Notes under the pieces: model-generated | What the model saw: the letters and a program-made list of their open reading frames with translations, nothing else | What the model was told of the DNA's origin: nothing | The model's database searches: none | In this document: piece after piece, positions 27,632-37,312 of the stretch | How the letters are laid out: every line of letters begins with the position of its first letter | Position numbering within the stretch: position 1 is the stretch's first letter | Made by a program: the position numbers and the translations under genes | NCBI GenBank assembly: GCA_018262235.1 | Contig: JAGTRY010000007.1 | Coordinates: forward strand, 1 to 64,000 | Direction: 5' to 3' | DNA: 64,000 nucleotides | From: Pseudomonadota bacterium | Lineage (GTDB): Bacteria; Pseudomonadota; Gammaproteobacteria; Burkholderiales; Rhodocyclaceae

Positions 27632-28636
27632 ATGAAATCCACACCTCGTTTCCACTGGCTCATCGCTGCATTGCTGGGCCTTGCCACGGCTGGCCAGGCA
27701 CTTGCAGACACGACGCTGCTCAATGTGTCCTACGACCCCACCCGCGAGCTGTATCAAAGCTATAACGCAGCTTTTGCCAAGTACTGGAAGGCCAAGACCG
27801 GCGAGACCGTCTCGATCAAGGCCTCCCACGGAGGTTCCGGCGCCCAGGCCCGTACCGTGATCGATGGCCTCGAAGCCGATGTCGTCACCCTGGCACTGGC
27901 CTACGACATTGATGCAATTGCCGAGAAGGCCAAGTTCATCGCGCCGGATTGGCAGAAACGTCTTACGCACAACGCCTCGCCTTACACTTCGACCATCGTG
28001 TTCCTGGTTCGCAAGGGCAATCCCAAGAAGATCAAGGACTGGCCGGATCTGGCCCGCTCCGGCATAGAAGTCATCACCCCGAACCCGAAGACCTCCGGCG
28101 GCGCACGCTGGAACTATCTGGCCGCCTGGGGCTATGCCCTCAAGCACAACGGTGGCGATGAAGCTTCGGCAAAGGCCTTCGTGAAACAGATTTATGGCAA
28201 CGTCAAGGTACTCGACTCGGGAGCCCGTGGCGCAACCACGACTTTCACCCAGCGTGAAATCGGTGACGTGTTGATCGCCTGGGAAAACGAAGCCTACCTG
28301 GCCGTGAAGGAAGAGCCGAACAAGTTCGAGATCATCACCCCGTCGCTTTCCATCCTCACCGAACCGCCGGTTTCAGTGGTCGACAAGGTGGTCGACCGGC
28401 GTGGCACCCGCAAGATCGCCGAAGCCTATCTGCAATACCTGTATTCGCCGGAAGGTCAGGACATCGCGGGCAAGAACTTCTACCGCCCGATCGATCCGAA
28501 GATCGCCGCGAAATATGCCAAGCAGTTCGCTCCGGTCAAGCTCTTCACCATCGACGATGTGTTTGGTGGCTGGCAAAAAGCCCAGAAGACCCACTTCTCT
28601 GACGGTGGTGTGTTCGACCAGATCGGTCCGCGCTGA
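27632..28636 (+). CDS. sbp: Sulfate/thiosulfate ABC transporter periplasmic binding protein
   Basis: The 334-residue protein has a Sec signal peptide ([16 protein letters not shown]) and the mature start [20 protein letters not shown], a hallmark of Sbp/CysP. Further signatures are [47 protein letters not shown] and FDQIGPR near the end. It binds sulfate (or thiosulfate) in the periplasm for the CysTWA permease, which is not encoded nearby. Such orphan sbp genes are usually controlled by CysB under sulfur starvation; the AT-rich 108-bp leader (ATAAGCAATTCAATTTTTAT) is where a CysB site would be expected, though none is certain. A strong terminator follows. Confidence 0.95.
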   Translation: MKSTPRFHWLIAALLGLATAGQALADTTLLNVSYDPTRELYQSYNAAFAKYWKAKTGETVSIKASHGGSGAQARTVIDGLEADVVTLALAYDIDAIAEKAKFIAPDWQKRLTHNASPYTSTIVFLVRKGNPKKIKDWPDLARSGIEVITPNPKTSGGARWNYLAAWGYALKHNGGDEASAKAFVKQIYGNVKVLDSGARGATTTFTQREIGDVLIAWENEAYLAVKEEPNKFEIITPSLSILTEPPVSVVDKVVDRRGTRKIAEAYLQYLYSPEGQDIAGKNFYRPIDPKIAAKYAKQFAPVKLFTIDDVFGGWQKAQKTHFSDGGVFDQIGPR

Positions 28637-28668
28637 GCGAAACGTCTTTCCGCCCTAAAAAAAACCGG

Positions 28669-28705
28669 AAGGGCTGCGTGAACGCGGGTTCATGCAGCCC
28701 TTTTT
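28669..28705 (+). terminator. Rho-independent terminator after sbp
   Basis: AAGGGCTGC at 28669-28677 pairs with GCAGCCCTT from 28694, with a loop that can also pair (TGAAC/GTTCA), followed by a T5 run. It separates sbp from the hydrolase gene, whose start is 20 bp further on. Confidence 0.9.
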
Positions 28706-28725
28706 CCTGAACGGGAGCCCCACCC

Positions 28726-29373
28726 ATGTCCACCATCCTGATCGTACCCGGCCTCCACGGCAGCGGCCCGACGCACTGGCAAAGCTGGTTCGAACAGAAA
28801 CTGCCCAACACCCTGAGGGTCGAACAAAGCGACTGGGCGGATCCCTATCTGCCACGCTGGTCCGGCACCCTCCGCCGCGAACTGGATCGTGCCACCGGAC
28901 ATGTCTGGATCATCGCCCATAGCTTCGGTTGCCTGGCCAGCGTGATGGCCGCGGCAGACTATCGCGACAAGCTGGCCGGCATGATGCTGGTGGCCCCGGC
29001 CGATCCCGAGAAATTCGGCGTCAGCGACATCCTGCCCGCGCAGCGTCTCGATTTCCCGAGTGTCGTCGTCGCCTCCAGCAACGATCCCTGGGTACGTCTG
29101 ACCAAGGCTGCCTATCTGGCCGACCAGTGGGGCTCACGCCTGATCAGTCTGGGCGCGGCCGGACACATCAATGCAGACTCGGGCTTCGGCCCCTGGCCGG
29201 AAGGGCTGGCCATCTTCGACCAGCTGCGCAACACCCAGTCCGACCTGCCCCTCGGCCCGCTGGACCCGGATTACCGCTTCACCGCCCGCAAACCCTTCGC
29301 CCGCTCGCGCAAGCCAAAACCCCTCGCCAATCGCCTGCTCGCCAACTGGCAGCAGTGGCTGTACGGGCACTGA
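28726..29373 (+). CDS. RBBP9/YdeN-family alpha/beta hydrolase
   Basis: The 215-residue protein starts ILIVPGLHGSGPTHWQSWFE, the family hallmark, and has the Ser66 nucleophile in AHSFG, Asp120 in SSNDPWV and His147 in GHINADSG. RBBP9-like proteins are small serine hydrolases, some with aminopeptidase activity, with unclear bacterial roles. In many proteobacteria they stand next to sulfate-binding-protein genes, as here, which hints at a role in sulfur starvation; that is an inference. A GGGAG ribosome-binding site precedes the ATG. Confidence 0.9.
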   Translation: MSTILIVPGLHGSGPTHWQSWFEQKLPNTLRVEQSDWADPYLPRWSGTLRRELDRATGHVWIIAHSFGCLASVMAAADYRDKLAGMMLVAPADPEKFGVSDILPAQRLDFPSVVVASSNDPWVRLTKAAYLADQWGSRLISLGAAGHINADSGFGPWPEGLAIFDQLRNTQSDLPLGPLDPDYRFTARKPFARSRKPKPLANRLLANWQQWLYGH

Positions 29374-29397
29374 GCGGACGAGCCGGCTGCTTGTGAA

Positions 29398-29428
29398 AAA
29401 GGCCCTGGGATGCATACCCAAGGCCTTT
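29398..29428. terminator. Bidirectional terminator between convergent genes
   Basis: AAAGGCC (29398-29404) pairs with GGCCTTT (29422-29428), with inner GGG/CCC pairing and A/T-rich flanks. It serves the hydrolase on the plus strand and asparaginase on the minus strand. Confidence 0.8.
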
Positions 29429-29476
29429 CTCAAGACAAGCGGGGAAAGCGTTTCCGCCCCCGCAAATCCCTGTCGA

Positions 29477-30577
<1,101 letters not shown>

Positions 30578-30850
30578 TTAAGCCAGAACGATATATGCGC
30601 CAGAATGACCCGGCGCAAAACACAGGCTGAACCCTGCTATTGCAAATAGCTTGCCAAACTTTCCATAAAGTCTGGAATGCCCTGCAAGCAACTGATGTGT
30701 AAGGCTGTTTTCAGGACGCACACACGTCACGATGCCGCCAGACAGTGCCAACAGGCACTCTTTAGGTGCAAAGGTGCAAGGCTGCAACCGTGCCGGAACG
30801 GCTGCCGCATGGCAGGCGCCCGGTCAGGCGCTCAGAAGCAGTGTCCCGGG

Positions 30851-31558
30851 CTAACGCATCACCTGGGTATAAACCGTCCGGTCGGCCTCGTAGCAGGAGC
30901 ACGACACAGCCTCCAGGCCACCGCGATCCAGGATCGTGATATCGCCGCGGCGATAGCTGATCAGCTTGTGATCCTGCAAGGAACTCGCCGCCTTGGTCAC
31001 GCCGACCCGCCTGACCCCCAGCATGTAAGCCAGGAATTCCTGGGTGACGTGAAACGCGTTGGAATGGGCACGATCCTGGGTCATCAGAAGCCAGCGGGCC
31101 AGACGTGCCTCGACCACATGGAAACGCGTGCAGATGGAGGTTTGCGCCAGCTGGCAGATCTGCACATAGAGATAGTGCTTGAGTACGTCCTGCAAGGCCG
31201 GGTTACGCTCAAGCGCACGCATGAACAGCGCGGCATCCATGCGCAATGCAGTCCCCGCGCCCTGCACCATGGCCTGTAGCGGTGAAATATCCACGCCCAG
31301 AATCAGCGCAACGCCGAACATGCCTTCGTCGCCAATCAATCCAACTTCCAGATGCGTCCCTTCATCAACCGATGCGAGCAAAGAAATGAAACTCGTCGTC
31401 GGAAAGTAAACATGGCGGATGCGTGTGCCGGGTTCGGCCAATATCTCTGCAAACTTGAGTTCTACAGACTCACAAGCCGCCAGAAAGCGCGGCCTGTCTT
31501 TGTGCGGCATGGCGCCGAGGAGTCGATTGGTTCCAGCGCTGGGGCTAGGGAATGGCAC
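30851..31558 (-). CDS. Crp/Fnr-family regulator 1
   Basis: The 235-residue protein has an N-terminal cNMP-binding-like beta-barrel (residues 15-130) and a C-terminal winged helix (TQEFLAYMLGVRRVGVTKAASSL, about 175-200). The Cys cluster of FNR is absent, and cyclic-nucleotide contact residues are not evident, so the signal is unknown. It ends LEAVSCSCY, a C-x-C-Y motif shared with its paralogue. The GTG at 31558 is selected because AGGAG lies 8 bp upstream. It is immediately downstream of regulator 2 on the same strand (180 bp gap). The neighbourhood of envelope-stress genes suggests that it controls them. Confidence 0.88.
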   Translation of the reverse strand: MPFPSPSAGTNRLLGAMPHKDRPRFLAACESVELKFAEILAEPGTRIRHVYFPTTSFISLLASVDEGTHLEVGLIGDEGMFGVALILGVDISPLQAMVQGAGTALRMDAALFMRALERNPALQDVLKHYLYVQICQLAQTSICTRFHVVEARLARWLLMTQDRAHSNAFHVTQEFLAYMLGVRRVGVTKAASSLQDHKLISYRRGDITILDRGGLEAVSCSCYEADRTVYTQVMR

Positions 31559-31738
31559 GCAGATTCTCCTGTCAGTGGGGATCTGCAAGCAGCACGTGCG
31601 GATGCAACGCACATTGCAGAGTGGGACTCACAGGAAAGCATGGGGGCCACTGTGCGGCCTGTCTGCGCGCCAGCACACACAAGGTACGAATCATCGAAGG
31701 GACGGCCAGGACTCCTGCCTGACAGCCGCGCGCCAGGC

Positions 31739-32458
31739 CTAGAGCTTGTGGAAATCCGGCAGCAGGCGATCAAACTCTTTCTTGACAACGCCATAGCACT
31801 CACAGGTCCGGGCTTCGAGCCCGGGCCGGTCCAGCACCGTGATGCGCCCGCGGTGGTACTCGATCAGGCCGGCTCGCTGCAGATTGCCTGCGGCTTCCGT
31901 CACCCCCTCGCGGCGAACCCCGAGCATGTTGGCGATCAATTCCTGCGTCATGACCAGATCACTTGAACACAGCCGGTCCAGGCTGAGCAAGAGCCACCGG
32001 CACAACTGCTGATCAAGAGAATGATGCCTGTTGCATACTGCGGTTTGCGCCATCTGGGTCAGAAGCGCCTGGGTATAGCGCAACAGCAAACGCTGCATCG
32101 GCCCCGCACGATGGAACTCGTCCTTGAGCAACTGTGCCTTGACACGGTAAGCATGCCCCGCACTCTGCACCACAGCCCGGCTGGGCGTGGTATCTCCACC
32201 CATGAAGAGCGAGATGCCCACGACGCCTTCATTCCCGACGACGGCTATTTCTGCCGAGGATCCATCCTCCATGACATACAACAGCGACACGATGGTGTCA
32301 GTGGGGAAGTAGACGTGACGCATCTGGACGCCGGATTCATAGAGCACATCCTCCAGCGGCATCGTGACAAGTTCCATCATCGGCAGGATCCGCGCATATT
32401 CTTCAGGCGGCAGTGCGGCAAGCAGATGATTCTGATGGGGCGAGTGATTTTCAGGCAT
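31739..32458 (-). CDS. Crp/Fnr-family regulator 2
   Basis: The 239-residue paralogue of the next gene downstream shares the RHVYFPT and IAVVGNEG(V/M) barrel motifs, the helix-turn-helix TQELIANMLGVRREGVTEAAGNL and the closing LEARTCECY. The recognition helices differ at a few positions (RREGVTEA against RRVGVTKA), so the two may bind related but unequal sites. A 16-bp dyad, TGTTCGCTAGCGTACA, lies 104 bp upstream of its start and recurs, with variation, through the locus, so autoregulation is likely. A GGAAG ribosome-binding site is present. Ligand and physiological signal cannot be read from sequence. Confidence 0.9.
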   Translation of the reverse strand: MPENHSPHQNHLLAALPPEEYARILPMMELVTMPLEDVLYESGVQMRHVYFPTDTIVSLLYVMEDGSSAEIAVVGNEGVVGISLFMGGDTTPSRAVVQSAGHAYRVKAQLLKDEFHRAGPMQRLLLRYTQALLTQMAQTAVCNRHHSLDQQLCRWLLLSLDRLCSSDLVMTQELIANMLGVRREGVTEAAGNLQRAGLIEYHRGRITVLDRPGLEARTCECYGVVKKEFDRLLPDFHKL

Positions 32459-32771
32459 GGGCGGCTTCCAGAATATTCATGACAGATCCGGCCGCATTGC
32501 GGCGACAGCACGGAGCAAGCTCTGCTCCCTTGCAAGTGTTATGGAAACCCCGGGCTTGGTATGTTCGCTAGCGTACACACAATCATGCGCGTCATTGCAA
32601 CGCCCATTCAAACTATTTAGTGGATAAGTAGCTGATATTTTTCAGCAAATCACGCGTACTTCGGCGCACTGAGCGGCACACCTGATCCGGGCATGCCCTT
32701 TGGTCCGGTAGATCACGTCCTCTCCGCGCCTGATGTTTCCGGGCGAACACGACCGGGATAGCCCGCACCGG
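32459..32771. other. Intergenic region upstream of Crp/Fnr regulator 2
   Basis: These 313 bp hold the regulator promoter and a TGTTCG-type dyad, then an AT-rich stretch near 32610-32650. The antiporter gene ends at 32772. No gene and no clear terminator was seen. Confidence 0.6.
32562..32577. promoter_or_regulatory. TGTTCG dyad site 1, upstream of Crp/Fnr regulator 2
   Basis: TGTTCG-CTAG-CGTACA has one mismatch to TGTTCG-N4-CGAACA and is followed by CAC. It is almost palindromic (one non-pairing position) and could be an autoregulatory site. Confidence 0.6.
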
Positions 32772-34088
32772 TCAGAGCCTGGCCCGGCGCGCTTTGCGGC
32801 GCGCATAGCGATCCATCAACGGCGTCACGGAAATGCCATGCAGGATGATGGAAACCACAATCGTACTCAGCGTGAGGGCAATGATCTTTCCTGCCAAGGC
32901 TTGCGGCAAGCCATGGTTGATGGCGTACATCAGGTAATAGATTGAACCGATACCGCGAATGCCGAACCAGGCAATCAACAATTGCTGGTCGCGCAGCACC
33001 GGAGCCCCGAGCAACCCCAGCCATACCGACACGGGGCGCACCAGCACCAACAGAAGCAGGACAAACCAGCCTGCACTGATCGTGAAATAGGAGTACGCCA
33101 ACATGGCGCCCACCACCAGCACCACTCCGACTTCGGCAACCCGCTCCAGTTGATCGTTGAAACCTTGCATCTGCTGTCGCATGAATGCACTGGCATACGC
33201 AGAATGAACAGAGAGCGCCTCATTGGCCATGCGGCTCTGCAACCCGGTTTCACGGACCACGGCAGAATCGGGATCCCCAGGGCGTTCTTTCACCCGTTGC
33301 AACGCCAGGCCCGCCGCAATCACGGCCAGGAACCCGTTCGCGTAGACGAACAGTGAAATTCCGTAGGCCAGCGCGACCAGCCCGAGAGCGAGAAATTCGT
33401 CGTGGCCAACAGACTCTCCATGACGACTGCGCAAGTAGACCACCAGCCTGCCAATCAGGGTTCCCAGCACACTACCGATGGCCACGCCACTCATGACCGA
33501 CCACAGCACATCCACAGCAATCCAGTGCCAGCCCCCCGTGCCCAGGTCGTGCAGCCCCAGCAAGCCAAGGCCCAGCAACACAAAGGGAAACGCTGCGCCA
33601 TCATTCAAGCCGCCTTCGCCGGTCAGGCTGAATCGCAAGCGATCTCTGTCGTTCGCTTCCAGCACCTGTACATCGGAAGCCAGCACCGGATCGGTCGGGG
33701 CCAGGATCGCCCCCAGCAATACCGCCGCGCCCAAAGGCAAGCCCAGCCCCAGGTAACCGATCAAGGTGATCAGGGCTACGGTAATGCACATCGAGATCGT
33801 GGCGAGCCGTAGCGGCAAGCGCCATCCCTTGTTCGACAAAGGCAGCCCCAGCTTGAGGCCTACTGCAAACAGGGAGATCAGCACCGCCACTTCGGCGACC
33901 CGTTCGAGCACGCCGGAATAGACCAAAGGATCCGGCGTCAGGAGCGCCCATCCGGCTGGACCCAGGCCATACCCCACGGCCAGATAGAGCATTGCAGCAC
34001 TGACCGGCAGGCGCCGCAAGGCGGTTCCGGACAGCGCCATGGTCGTCAAAAGCACACCGATGATGAACGCCCACATTGCGAAAACCAC
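32772..34088 (-). CDS. CPA1-type cation/proton antiporter
   Basis: The 438-residue membrane protein has about twelve hydrophobic segments and the CPA motifs GAILAPTDPVLASDVQV (about residue 137) and SLTGEGGLNDGAAFPFVLLGL (about 160), where Asp residues form the ion site of NhaP/NHE antiporters. It exchanges Na+ or K+ for H+ across the inner membrane, helping pH and salt balance. No C-terminal TrkA or cNMP domain is present. The GTG at 34088 opens the frame; an ATG four codons later (MWAFIIGV) is an alternative. It fits the stress-locus context. Confidence 0.9.
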   Translation of the reverse strand: MVFAMWAFIIGVLLTTMALSGTALRRLPVSAAMLYLAVGYGLGPAGWALLTPDPLVYSGVLERVAEVAVLISLFAVGLKLGLPLSNKGWRLPLRLATISMCITVALITLIGYLGLGLPLGAAVLLGAILAPTDPVLASDVQVLEANDRDRLRFSLTGEGGLNDGAAFPFVLLGLGLLGLHDLGTGGWHWIAVDVLWSVMSGVAIGSVLGTLIGRLVVYLRSRHGESVGHDEFLALGLVALAYGISLFVYANGFLAVIAAGLALQRVKERPGDPDSAVVRETGLQSRMANEALSVHSAYASAFMRQQMQGFNDQLERVAEVGVVLVVGAMLAYSYFTISAGWFVLLLLVLVRPVSVWLGLLGAPVLRDQQLLIAWFGIRGIGSIYYLMYAINHGLPQALAGKIIALTLSTIVVSIILHGISVTPLMDRYARRKARRARL

Positions 34089-34416
34089 GACTTGTCACCC
34101 CGGGTCAAACCAACAGGAAAAAAACATTACGAAAACATATCCAGACTGCTGCACAGGAACGTGGATATCTACCGTGATGCCGCCTTGCGTCACGAAAAGA
34201 TACGCGACTCGCCCGACGCACTGTGTGCGCGAACAGACAGACCGGGCATGGTCTTCCGGATATCTTTCATCCATCTCTGCGAGATGAGACGTGATGCATG
34301 GCCTGCCGCACCAAGTTGCGTGGGTCATGAACTGCGCAGCCTTGCCGAAGATCGCGGAGCACCAGACCAAACACGCTGGCGCCCCACGCCAGAAACGATC
34401 CAACGAAGGAAATGAC
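34089..34416. other. Divergent intergenic region
   Basis: These 328 bp lie between the antiporter and the Cys-repeat protein. GAAGGA (34404-34409) is the ribosome-binding site of the latter. A partial TGTTCG-type dyad is at 34220. No coding sequence is supported. Confidence 0.55.
34220..34235. promoter_or_regulatory. Partial dyad site (half CGAACAGAC)
   Basis: ACTGTG-TGCG-CGAACA has only the right half intact, followed by GAC as in the best sites. It is 181 bp from the Cys-repeat gene and 132 bp from the antiporter start. Confidence 0.3.
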
Positions 34417-35028
34417 ATGAACAATCTCAATATCAAAGCGCTCACCCTGGCGATCTGCATGGCATTCAGTGCCGGTGCTATGGCACAAAGCATCTCGAAC
34501 AATGAATTCAAAGCCACCAAGGAAAAAATCGCCACTGAATACAAAACCGCCAAGGCGGCCTGTGCTGCACTGAACAGCAATCCAAAGGACATCTGCATTG
34601 CCGAAGCAGATGCCAAACAGAAAGTCGCATTGGCCGAGCTGGATGTCAGCTACACGCCGACACCGAAGACCAGCCACACCCTGGCCATCACCAAGGCAGA
34701 GTCCGCCTATGCTGTCGCGAAGCAGCGCTGCAGTGACCAGACCGGCAATGCCAAGGATGTCTGCATCAAAGAAGCCCAGGCCCTTGAAACCAGCGCGAAG
34801 GCTGATGCCAACACGCAGATGAAGACCACGGAAGCCAACACCACCGCCAAGGACAAGACCTCCGCAGCACGCACCCAGGCACAGAGCAAGAAGGCTGCTG
34901 CCCGCAAGGACGCCAGCGAAGAGAAGACCGACGCGCAGTACCAGGTGGAAAAGGAAAAGTGCAATGCCGTAACGGGTGACTCCCGCGACAATTGCCTGAC
35001 GCAGGCCAAGACCCGCTTCGGCAAGTAA
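34417..35028 (+). CDS. Periplasmic Lys/Ala-rich protein with three C-X10-C repeats
   Basis: The 203-residue protein has a signal peptide (ALTLAICMAFSAGAMAQ). Its mature, very hydrophilic body contains three repeats with two cysteines ten residues apart and a shared x-G/N-x-x-(K/R)-D-x-C core: CAALNSNPKDIC, CSDQTGNAKDVC and CNAVTGDSRDNC, each followed by an Ala/Lys helix-like stretch. Paired cysteines suggest disulfides in helical hairpins. I do not recognise a named family, but similar exported proteins are common in betaproteobacterial stress clusters. GAAGGA precedes the ATG at 34417. A very strong terminator follows, so it is monocistronic. Confidence 0.8.
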   Translation: MNNLNIKALTLAICMAFSAGAMAQSISNNEFKATKEKIATEYKTAKAACAALNSNPKDICIAEADAKQKVALAELDVSYTPTPKTSHTLAITKAESAYAVAKQRCSDQTGNAKDVCIKEAQALETSAKADANTQMKTTEANTTAKDKTSAARTQAQSKKAAARKDASEEKTDAQYQVEKEKCNAVTGDSRDNCLTQAKTRFGK

Positions 35029-35091
35029 GCCTGAGACCGGACATCGCGCTTTCTGCTCCGTGCAGCATCGGCGCGCATTGCCCGGACGATG

Positions 35092-35123
35092 AAAAAGGGG
35101 TGATCCATCGGATCACCCCTTTT
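35092..35123 (+). terminator. Strong rho-independent terminator
   Basis: AAAAGGGGTGATCC pairs perfectly with GGATCACCCCTTTT across a 3-nt loop. It ends the Cys-repeat gene and could work in both directions. Confidence 0.95.
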
Positions 35124-35150
35124 CACGACATCACGGACCAGACCTCCCAC

Positions 35151-35166
35151 TGTTCGATGCCGAACA
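35151..35166. promoter_or_regulatory. TGTTCG dyad site 4, perfect match
   Basis: TGTTCG-ATGC-CGAACA is exactly palindromic, extends to CTGTTCG/CGAACAG, and is followed by GAC. It lies 325 bp upstream of the DUF883 start and 136 bp before an in-frame GTG at 35303. Confidence 0.65.
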
Positions 35167-35491
35167 GACACAGGAAGCGGCCATGCACAGAATCAACAGA
35201 TGCCATCAGGAATGAACACTTCGTGTCGGGCCCCGTCCTTTGTGACGATGTTCATTCACCCGCAATCCGGTCATCGGCTCTCATCAGGAAAGGAATGTCA
35301 TCGTGCCAAACGGCATTGTTCTCATCGTGTTCCTCGTCACGGCGACCCTTCTGTTCAGACGCTATTACCGCCGATGCCATGGCGACCAGCAAAGCTTTGT
35401 TCACCTCATCTCTGCGCGTATCCATCAGCACATCGAGGATGGCTATGAAGCAGACCTGTTTCCCGTCCTTACATTCACCCCAGGAGGCATC

Positions 35492-35821
35492 ATGAATACC
35501 GGAACCACCATTCACCGCGCCATCACCGGCGACAAAGACCGGCTCGTCAACGATTTGAAAAACGCCTTTGCCGACGCCAACAACCTGCTTCAGGACATCT
35601 CGGAAGGTTCGGTCGAAGAGTTCTCCGCTGCCTGCACGAAAATCGAAGAAACACTCATTGAAGTCCGTAGCCGACTTGGCGAATCATGCGATACCGCTAC
35701 ACGCACGGCACATTGCACAGCGGCCGCGGCCAAAGACTATGTCATACAGAACCCAGGCAAGATCGTCGGTGCTGCCGTCGCAACCGGGCTCATCATCGGT
35801 ATCCTGCTGGCGCGCCGCTGA
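35492..35821 (+). CDS. DUF883/ElaB-YqjD-like tail-anchored protein
   Basis: The 109-residue protein has a soluble amphipathic region (DKDRLVNDLKNAFADANNLLQDISEG) and a C-terminal membrane anchor preceded by YVIQNPGKIVGAAVATGLIIG and ending LLARR, the standard plan of the ElaB/YqjD/DUF883 family. E. coli YqjD and ElaB sit in the inner membrane, bind ribosomes in stationary phase and are induced by stress. AGGAGG lies 4 bp upstream of the ATG. Two internal cysteines (in ESCDTATRTAHC) are unusual for the family. Confidence 0.9.
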   Translation: MNTGTTIHRAITGDKDRLVNDLKNAFADANNLLQDISEGSVEEFSAACTKIEETLIEVRSRLGESCDTATRTAHCTAAAAKDYVIQNPGKIVGAAVATGLIIGILLARR

Positions 35822-35859
35822 GCCAGACCGGCCAATCCCGCCGGGAAGGAAAGCAAGCC

Positions 35860-35896
35860 ACAGCGCCCCGCCATCCAGCGCGATCCGGGGCGCTGT
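35860..35896 (+). terminator. Hairpin after DUF883 gene
   Basis: ACAGCGCCCCG pairs with CGGGGCGCTGT around a 15-nt loop, about 40 bp past the stop. No T-run follows, so termination may be inefficient or Rho-assisted. Confidence 0.5.
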
Positions 35897-35938
35897 CACA
35901 AGCATTTCAAGAAGACCGATGTTCGAGAAACCCTCACA

Positions 35939-35977
35939 AAAAAATAGCGCCTGGCAAACCATCGGGTCGCCAGGCGC
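35939..35977 (-). terminator. Terminator of the OmpA/DUF4398 operon
   Basis: On the minus strand GCGCCTGGC pairs with GCCAGGCGC and is followed by a TATTTTTTT tract, just after the OmpA-lipoprotein stop codon. Confidence 0.85.
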
Positions 35978-35993
35978 CTTGTTTTGAGACGAT

Positions 35994-36884
35994 TCAGCGT
36001 GCGGAAATCACACCACTATCGTCGGAAAGAATGATCTCGACGCGGCGGTTCATCTGCCGACCACCGGCACTGTCATTACCGGCTACCGGATAGGCCTGGC
36101 CGTACGCATGGGTCGTGATGCGCTCACCGCCGATACCGAATCCGATCAAGGCCGTCCGTACGGCATCCGCGCGCCGGCCAGAGAGTTCCTGATTGTGGCT
36201 GCTGCTGCCGGTGCTATCGGTAAAGCCTTCGATGAGTGTTTTGCGCTGCGGGAATTGCTTGAGGATGTTCGCCAGTTGCTCGACATTGCGTGCGCCTCCC
36301 GTTTTCAGCACCGCCTGATCCGTGTCGAACAACATGTCACCGATGGTGATCACCATCCCGCGGTCTGTTTTCTGCGCTTTCAGTTCATCCAGCTGAGTCT
36401 GAAGCTGTGCGTTGCGTGCCATCGCGTCATTGGCTTCGCGCTGCGAGGCCGCCGATTGGCGCTGTGCCCCGGCTGCTTCGCGCTGGGCGGTGTCGGCGTT
36501 GTGCTGGGCAAGATTGGCTTCGCTCGTCCTGGCGGCAAGCCGGACTTTGTCCCGTTCGCCTTCGGCACTGCTGACGGCCAGTTCTGCGGTTTTCTGAATA
36601 CCCGTTTCCTGCGCAATCGCGGTCCGCTGTTTGGCCAGATAGGCCAGATGGTTAACATCCTCCGGCTTGTCTTCCCTCATCCAGGCATCATTCGCCCGGG
36701 CCAGTGCATCACCGGCTTGTTTGAGCTCGCCACCGGCGAGATCACGGGTCTGGGGATTGTCTTGCGCCGCGCGATAGTCGCTGCGCGCCTGATCAAGCTG
36801 GGCGTTGTTGGCAGGCAGGGTACTGCAAGCCGCCAGCACCGCCGCAGCGATGAGGGTCAGTGCAAATGTCCGGTTCATGTTCAT
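35994..36884 (-). CDS. OmpA-family lipoprotein with DUF4398 domain
   Basis: The 296-residue protein has a signal and lipobox (VLAAC), a DUF4398-like helical domain (residues 25-100), an Ala/Gln/Arg-rich coiled coil (about 100-165) and a C-terminal OmpA peptidoglycan-binding domain with GMVITIGDMLFDTDQAVL, IEGFTDSTGSS, the LSGRRADAVRTAL helix and NRRVEII. It would be anchored in the outer membrane and bind the cell wall. AAGGA lies 7 bp before the start. It follows the small DUF4398 lipoprotein by 23 bp, in one operon ended by a strong terminator. Confidence 0.93.
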   Translation of the reverse strand: MNMNRTFALTLIAAAVLAACSTLPANNAQLDQARSDYRAAQDNPQTRDLAGGELKQAGDALARANDAWMREDKPEDVNHLAYLAKQRTAIAQETGIQKTAELAVSSAEGERDKVRLAARTSEANLAQHNADTAQREAAGAQRQSAASQREANDAMARNAQLQTQLDELKAQKTDRGMVITIGDMLFDTDQAVLKTGGARNVEQLANILKQFPQRKTLIEGFTDSTGSSSHNQELSGRRADAVRTALIGFGIGGERITTHAYGQAYPVAGNDSAGGRQMNRRVEIILSDDSGVISAR

Positions 36885-36907
36885 GATCGAATCCTTAAAG
36901 TGGGTGA

Positions 36908-37312
36908 CTATTTGCTTTTGCGATCAAGTTCTTCGCGCAAGACCTGGATGCCGGTCTGCAACTCGGAGGCTGCCTTGCGTGCCTTGATCGAACGGGCCTT
37001 GGCCTCGGCAAGCTGGGCATCGACCTGGGCTTCCTGTGCCAGGGTCCTGGCCTGGTCGTAATCTTCGGCAACCATGGCAAGCTTGGCGCGATCAAGCTTC
37101 TCGCGAGCAGTCTGCATCTCTGCCGGGGCCAGCTCAGCGCCGCCGGAACTGGTGGCCCGCGCAACGGCTGCGGAGGACACGGCAATCTGCTCGGTCGGCG
37201 CGGGAGTACTCGCGCAGGCCAGCAACAAGAACGAAGAGCCTGCGATCATCGCAAGCAAACCGATCCTGTCCACACGCAGAGATGCACGGCTATAGCATGG
37301 GGTTTTCATCAT
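36908..37312 (-). CDS. DUF4398 lipoprotein
   Basis: The 134-residue protein has a signal peptide ending in lipobox LLLAC and an all-helical DUF4398 body (AEMQTAREKLDRAKLAMVAEDYDQA) rich in Ala, Glu and Lys. Such proteins usually precede OmpA-domain lipoproteins, as here; the function is unknown but probably structural at the outer membrane or periplasm. Two consecutive ATG codons open the gene; either could be used. Confidence 0.88.
   Translation of the reverse strand: MMKTPCYSRASLRVDRIGLLAMIAGSSFLLLACASTPAPTEQIAVSSAAVARATSSGGAELAPAEMQTAREKLDRAKLAMVAEDYDQARTLAQEAQVDAQLAEAKARSIKARKAASELQTGIQVLREELDRKSK

Larger units (their letters stand above)
35029..35491. other. Long leader before DUF883 gene
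   Basis: Besides the terminator and the perfect dyad, the stretch 35303-35491 is open in frame with DUF883 and would encode a membrane helix (GIVLIVFLVTATLLF) followed by basic and mixed residues. The strong AGGAGG directly before the DUF883 ATG argues for the shorter start; the extension may be chance or a second start. Confidence 0.45.

Noticed and set aside
30690..30715. TGTTTT-N5-CGCACA upstream of asparaginase as a dyad site
   Set aside because: The spacer is 5 bp and the left half has lost its CG, so it is not counted with the motif set.
35150..35167. TGTTCG dyad as a LexA box
   Set aside because: The proteobacterial LexA site is CTGT-N8-ACAG, while here CTGT and ACAG are 10 bp apart; the Gram-positive form GAAC-N4-GTTC has the half-sites in the other order. 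The genes are not SOS genes.
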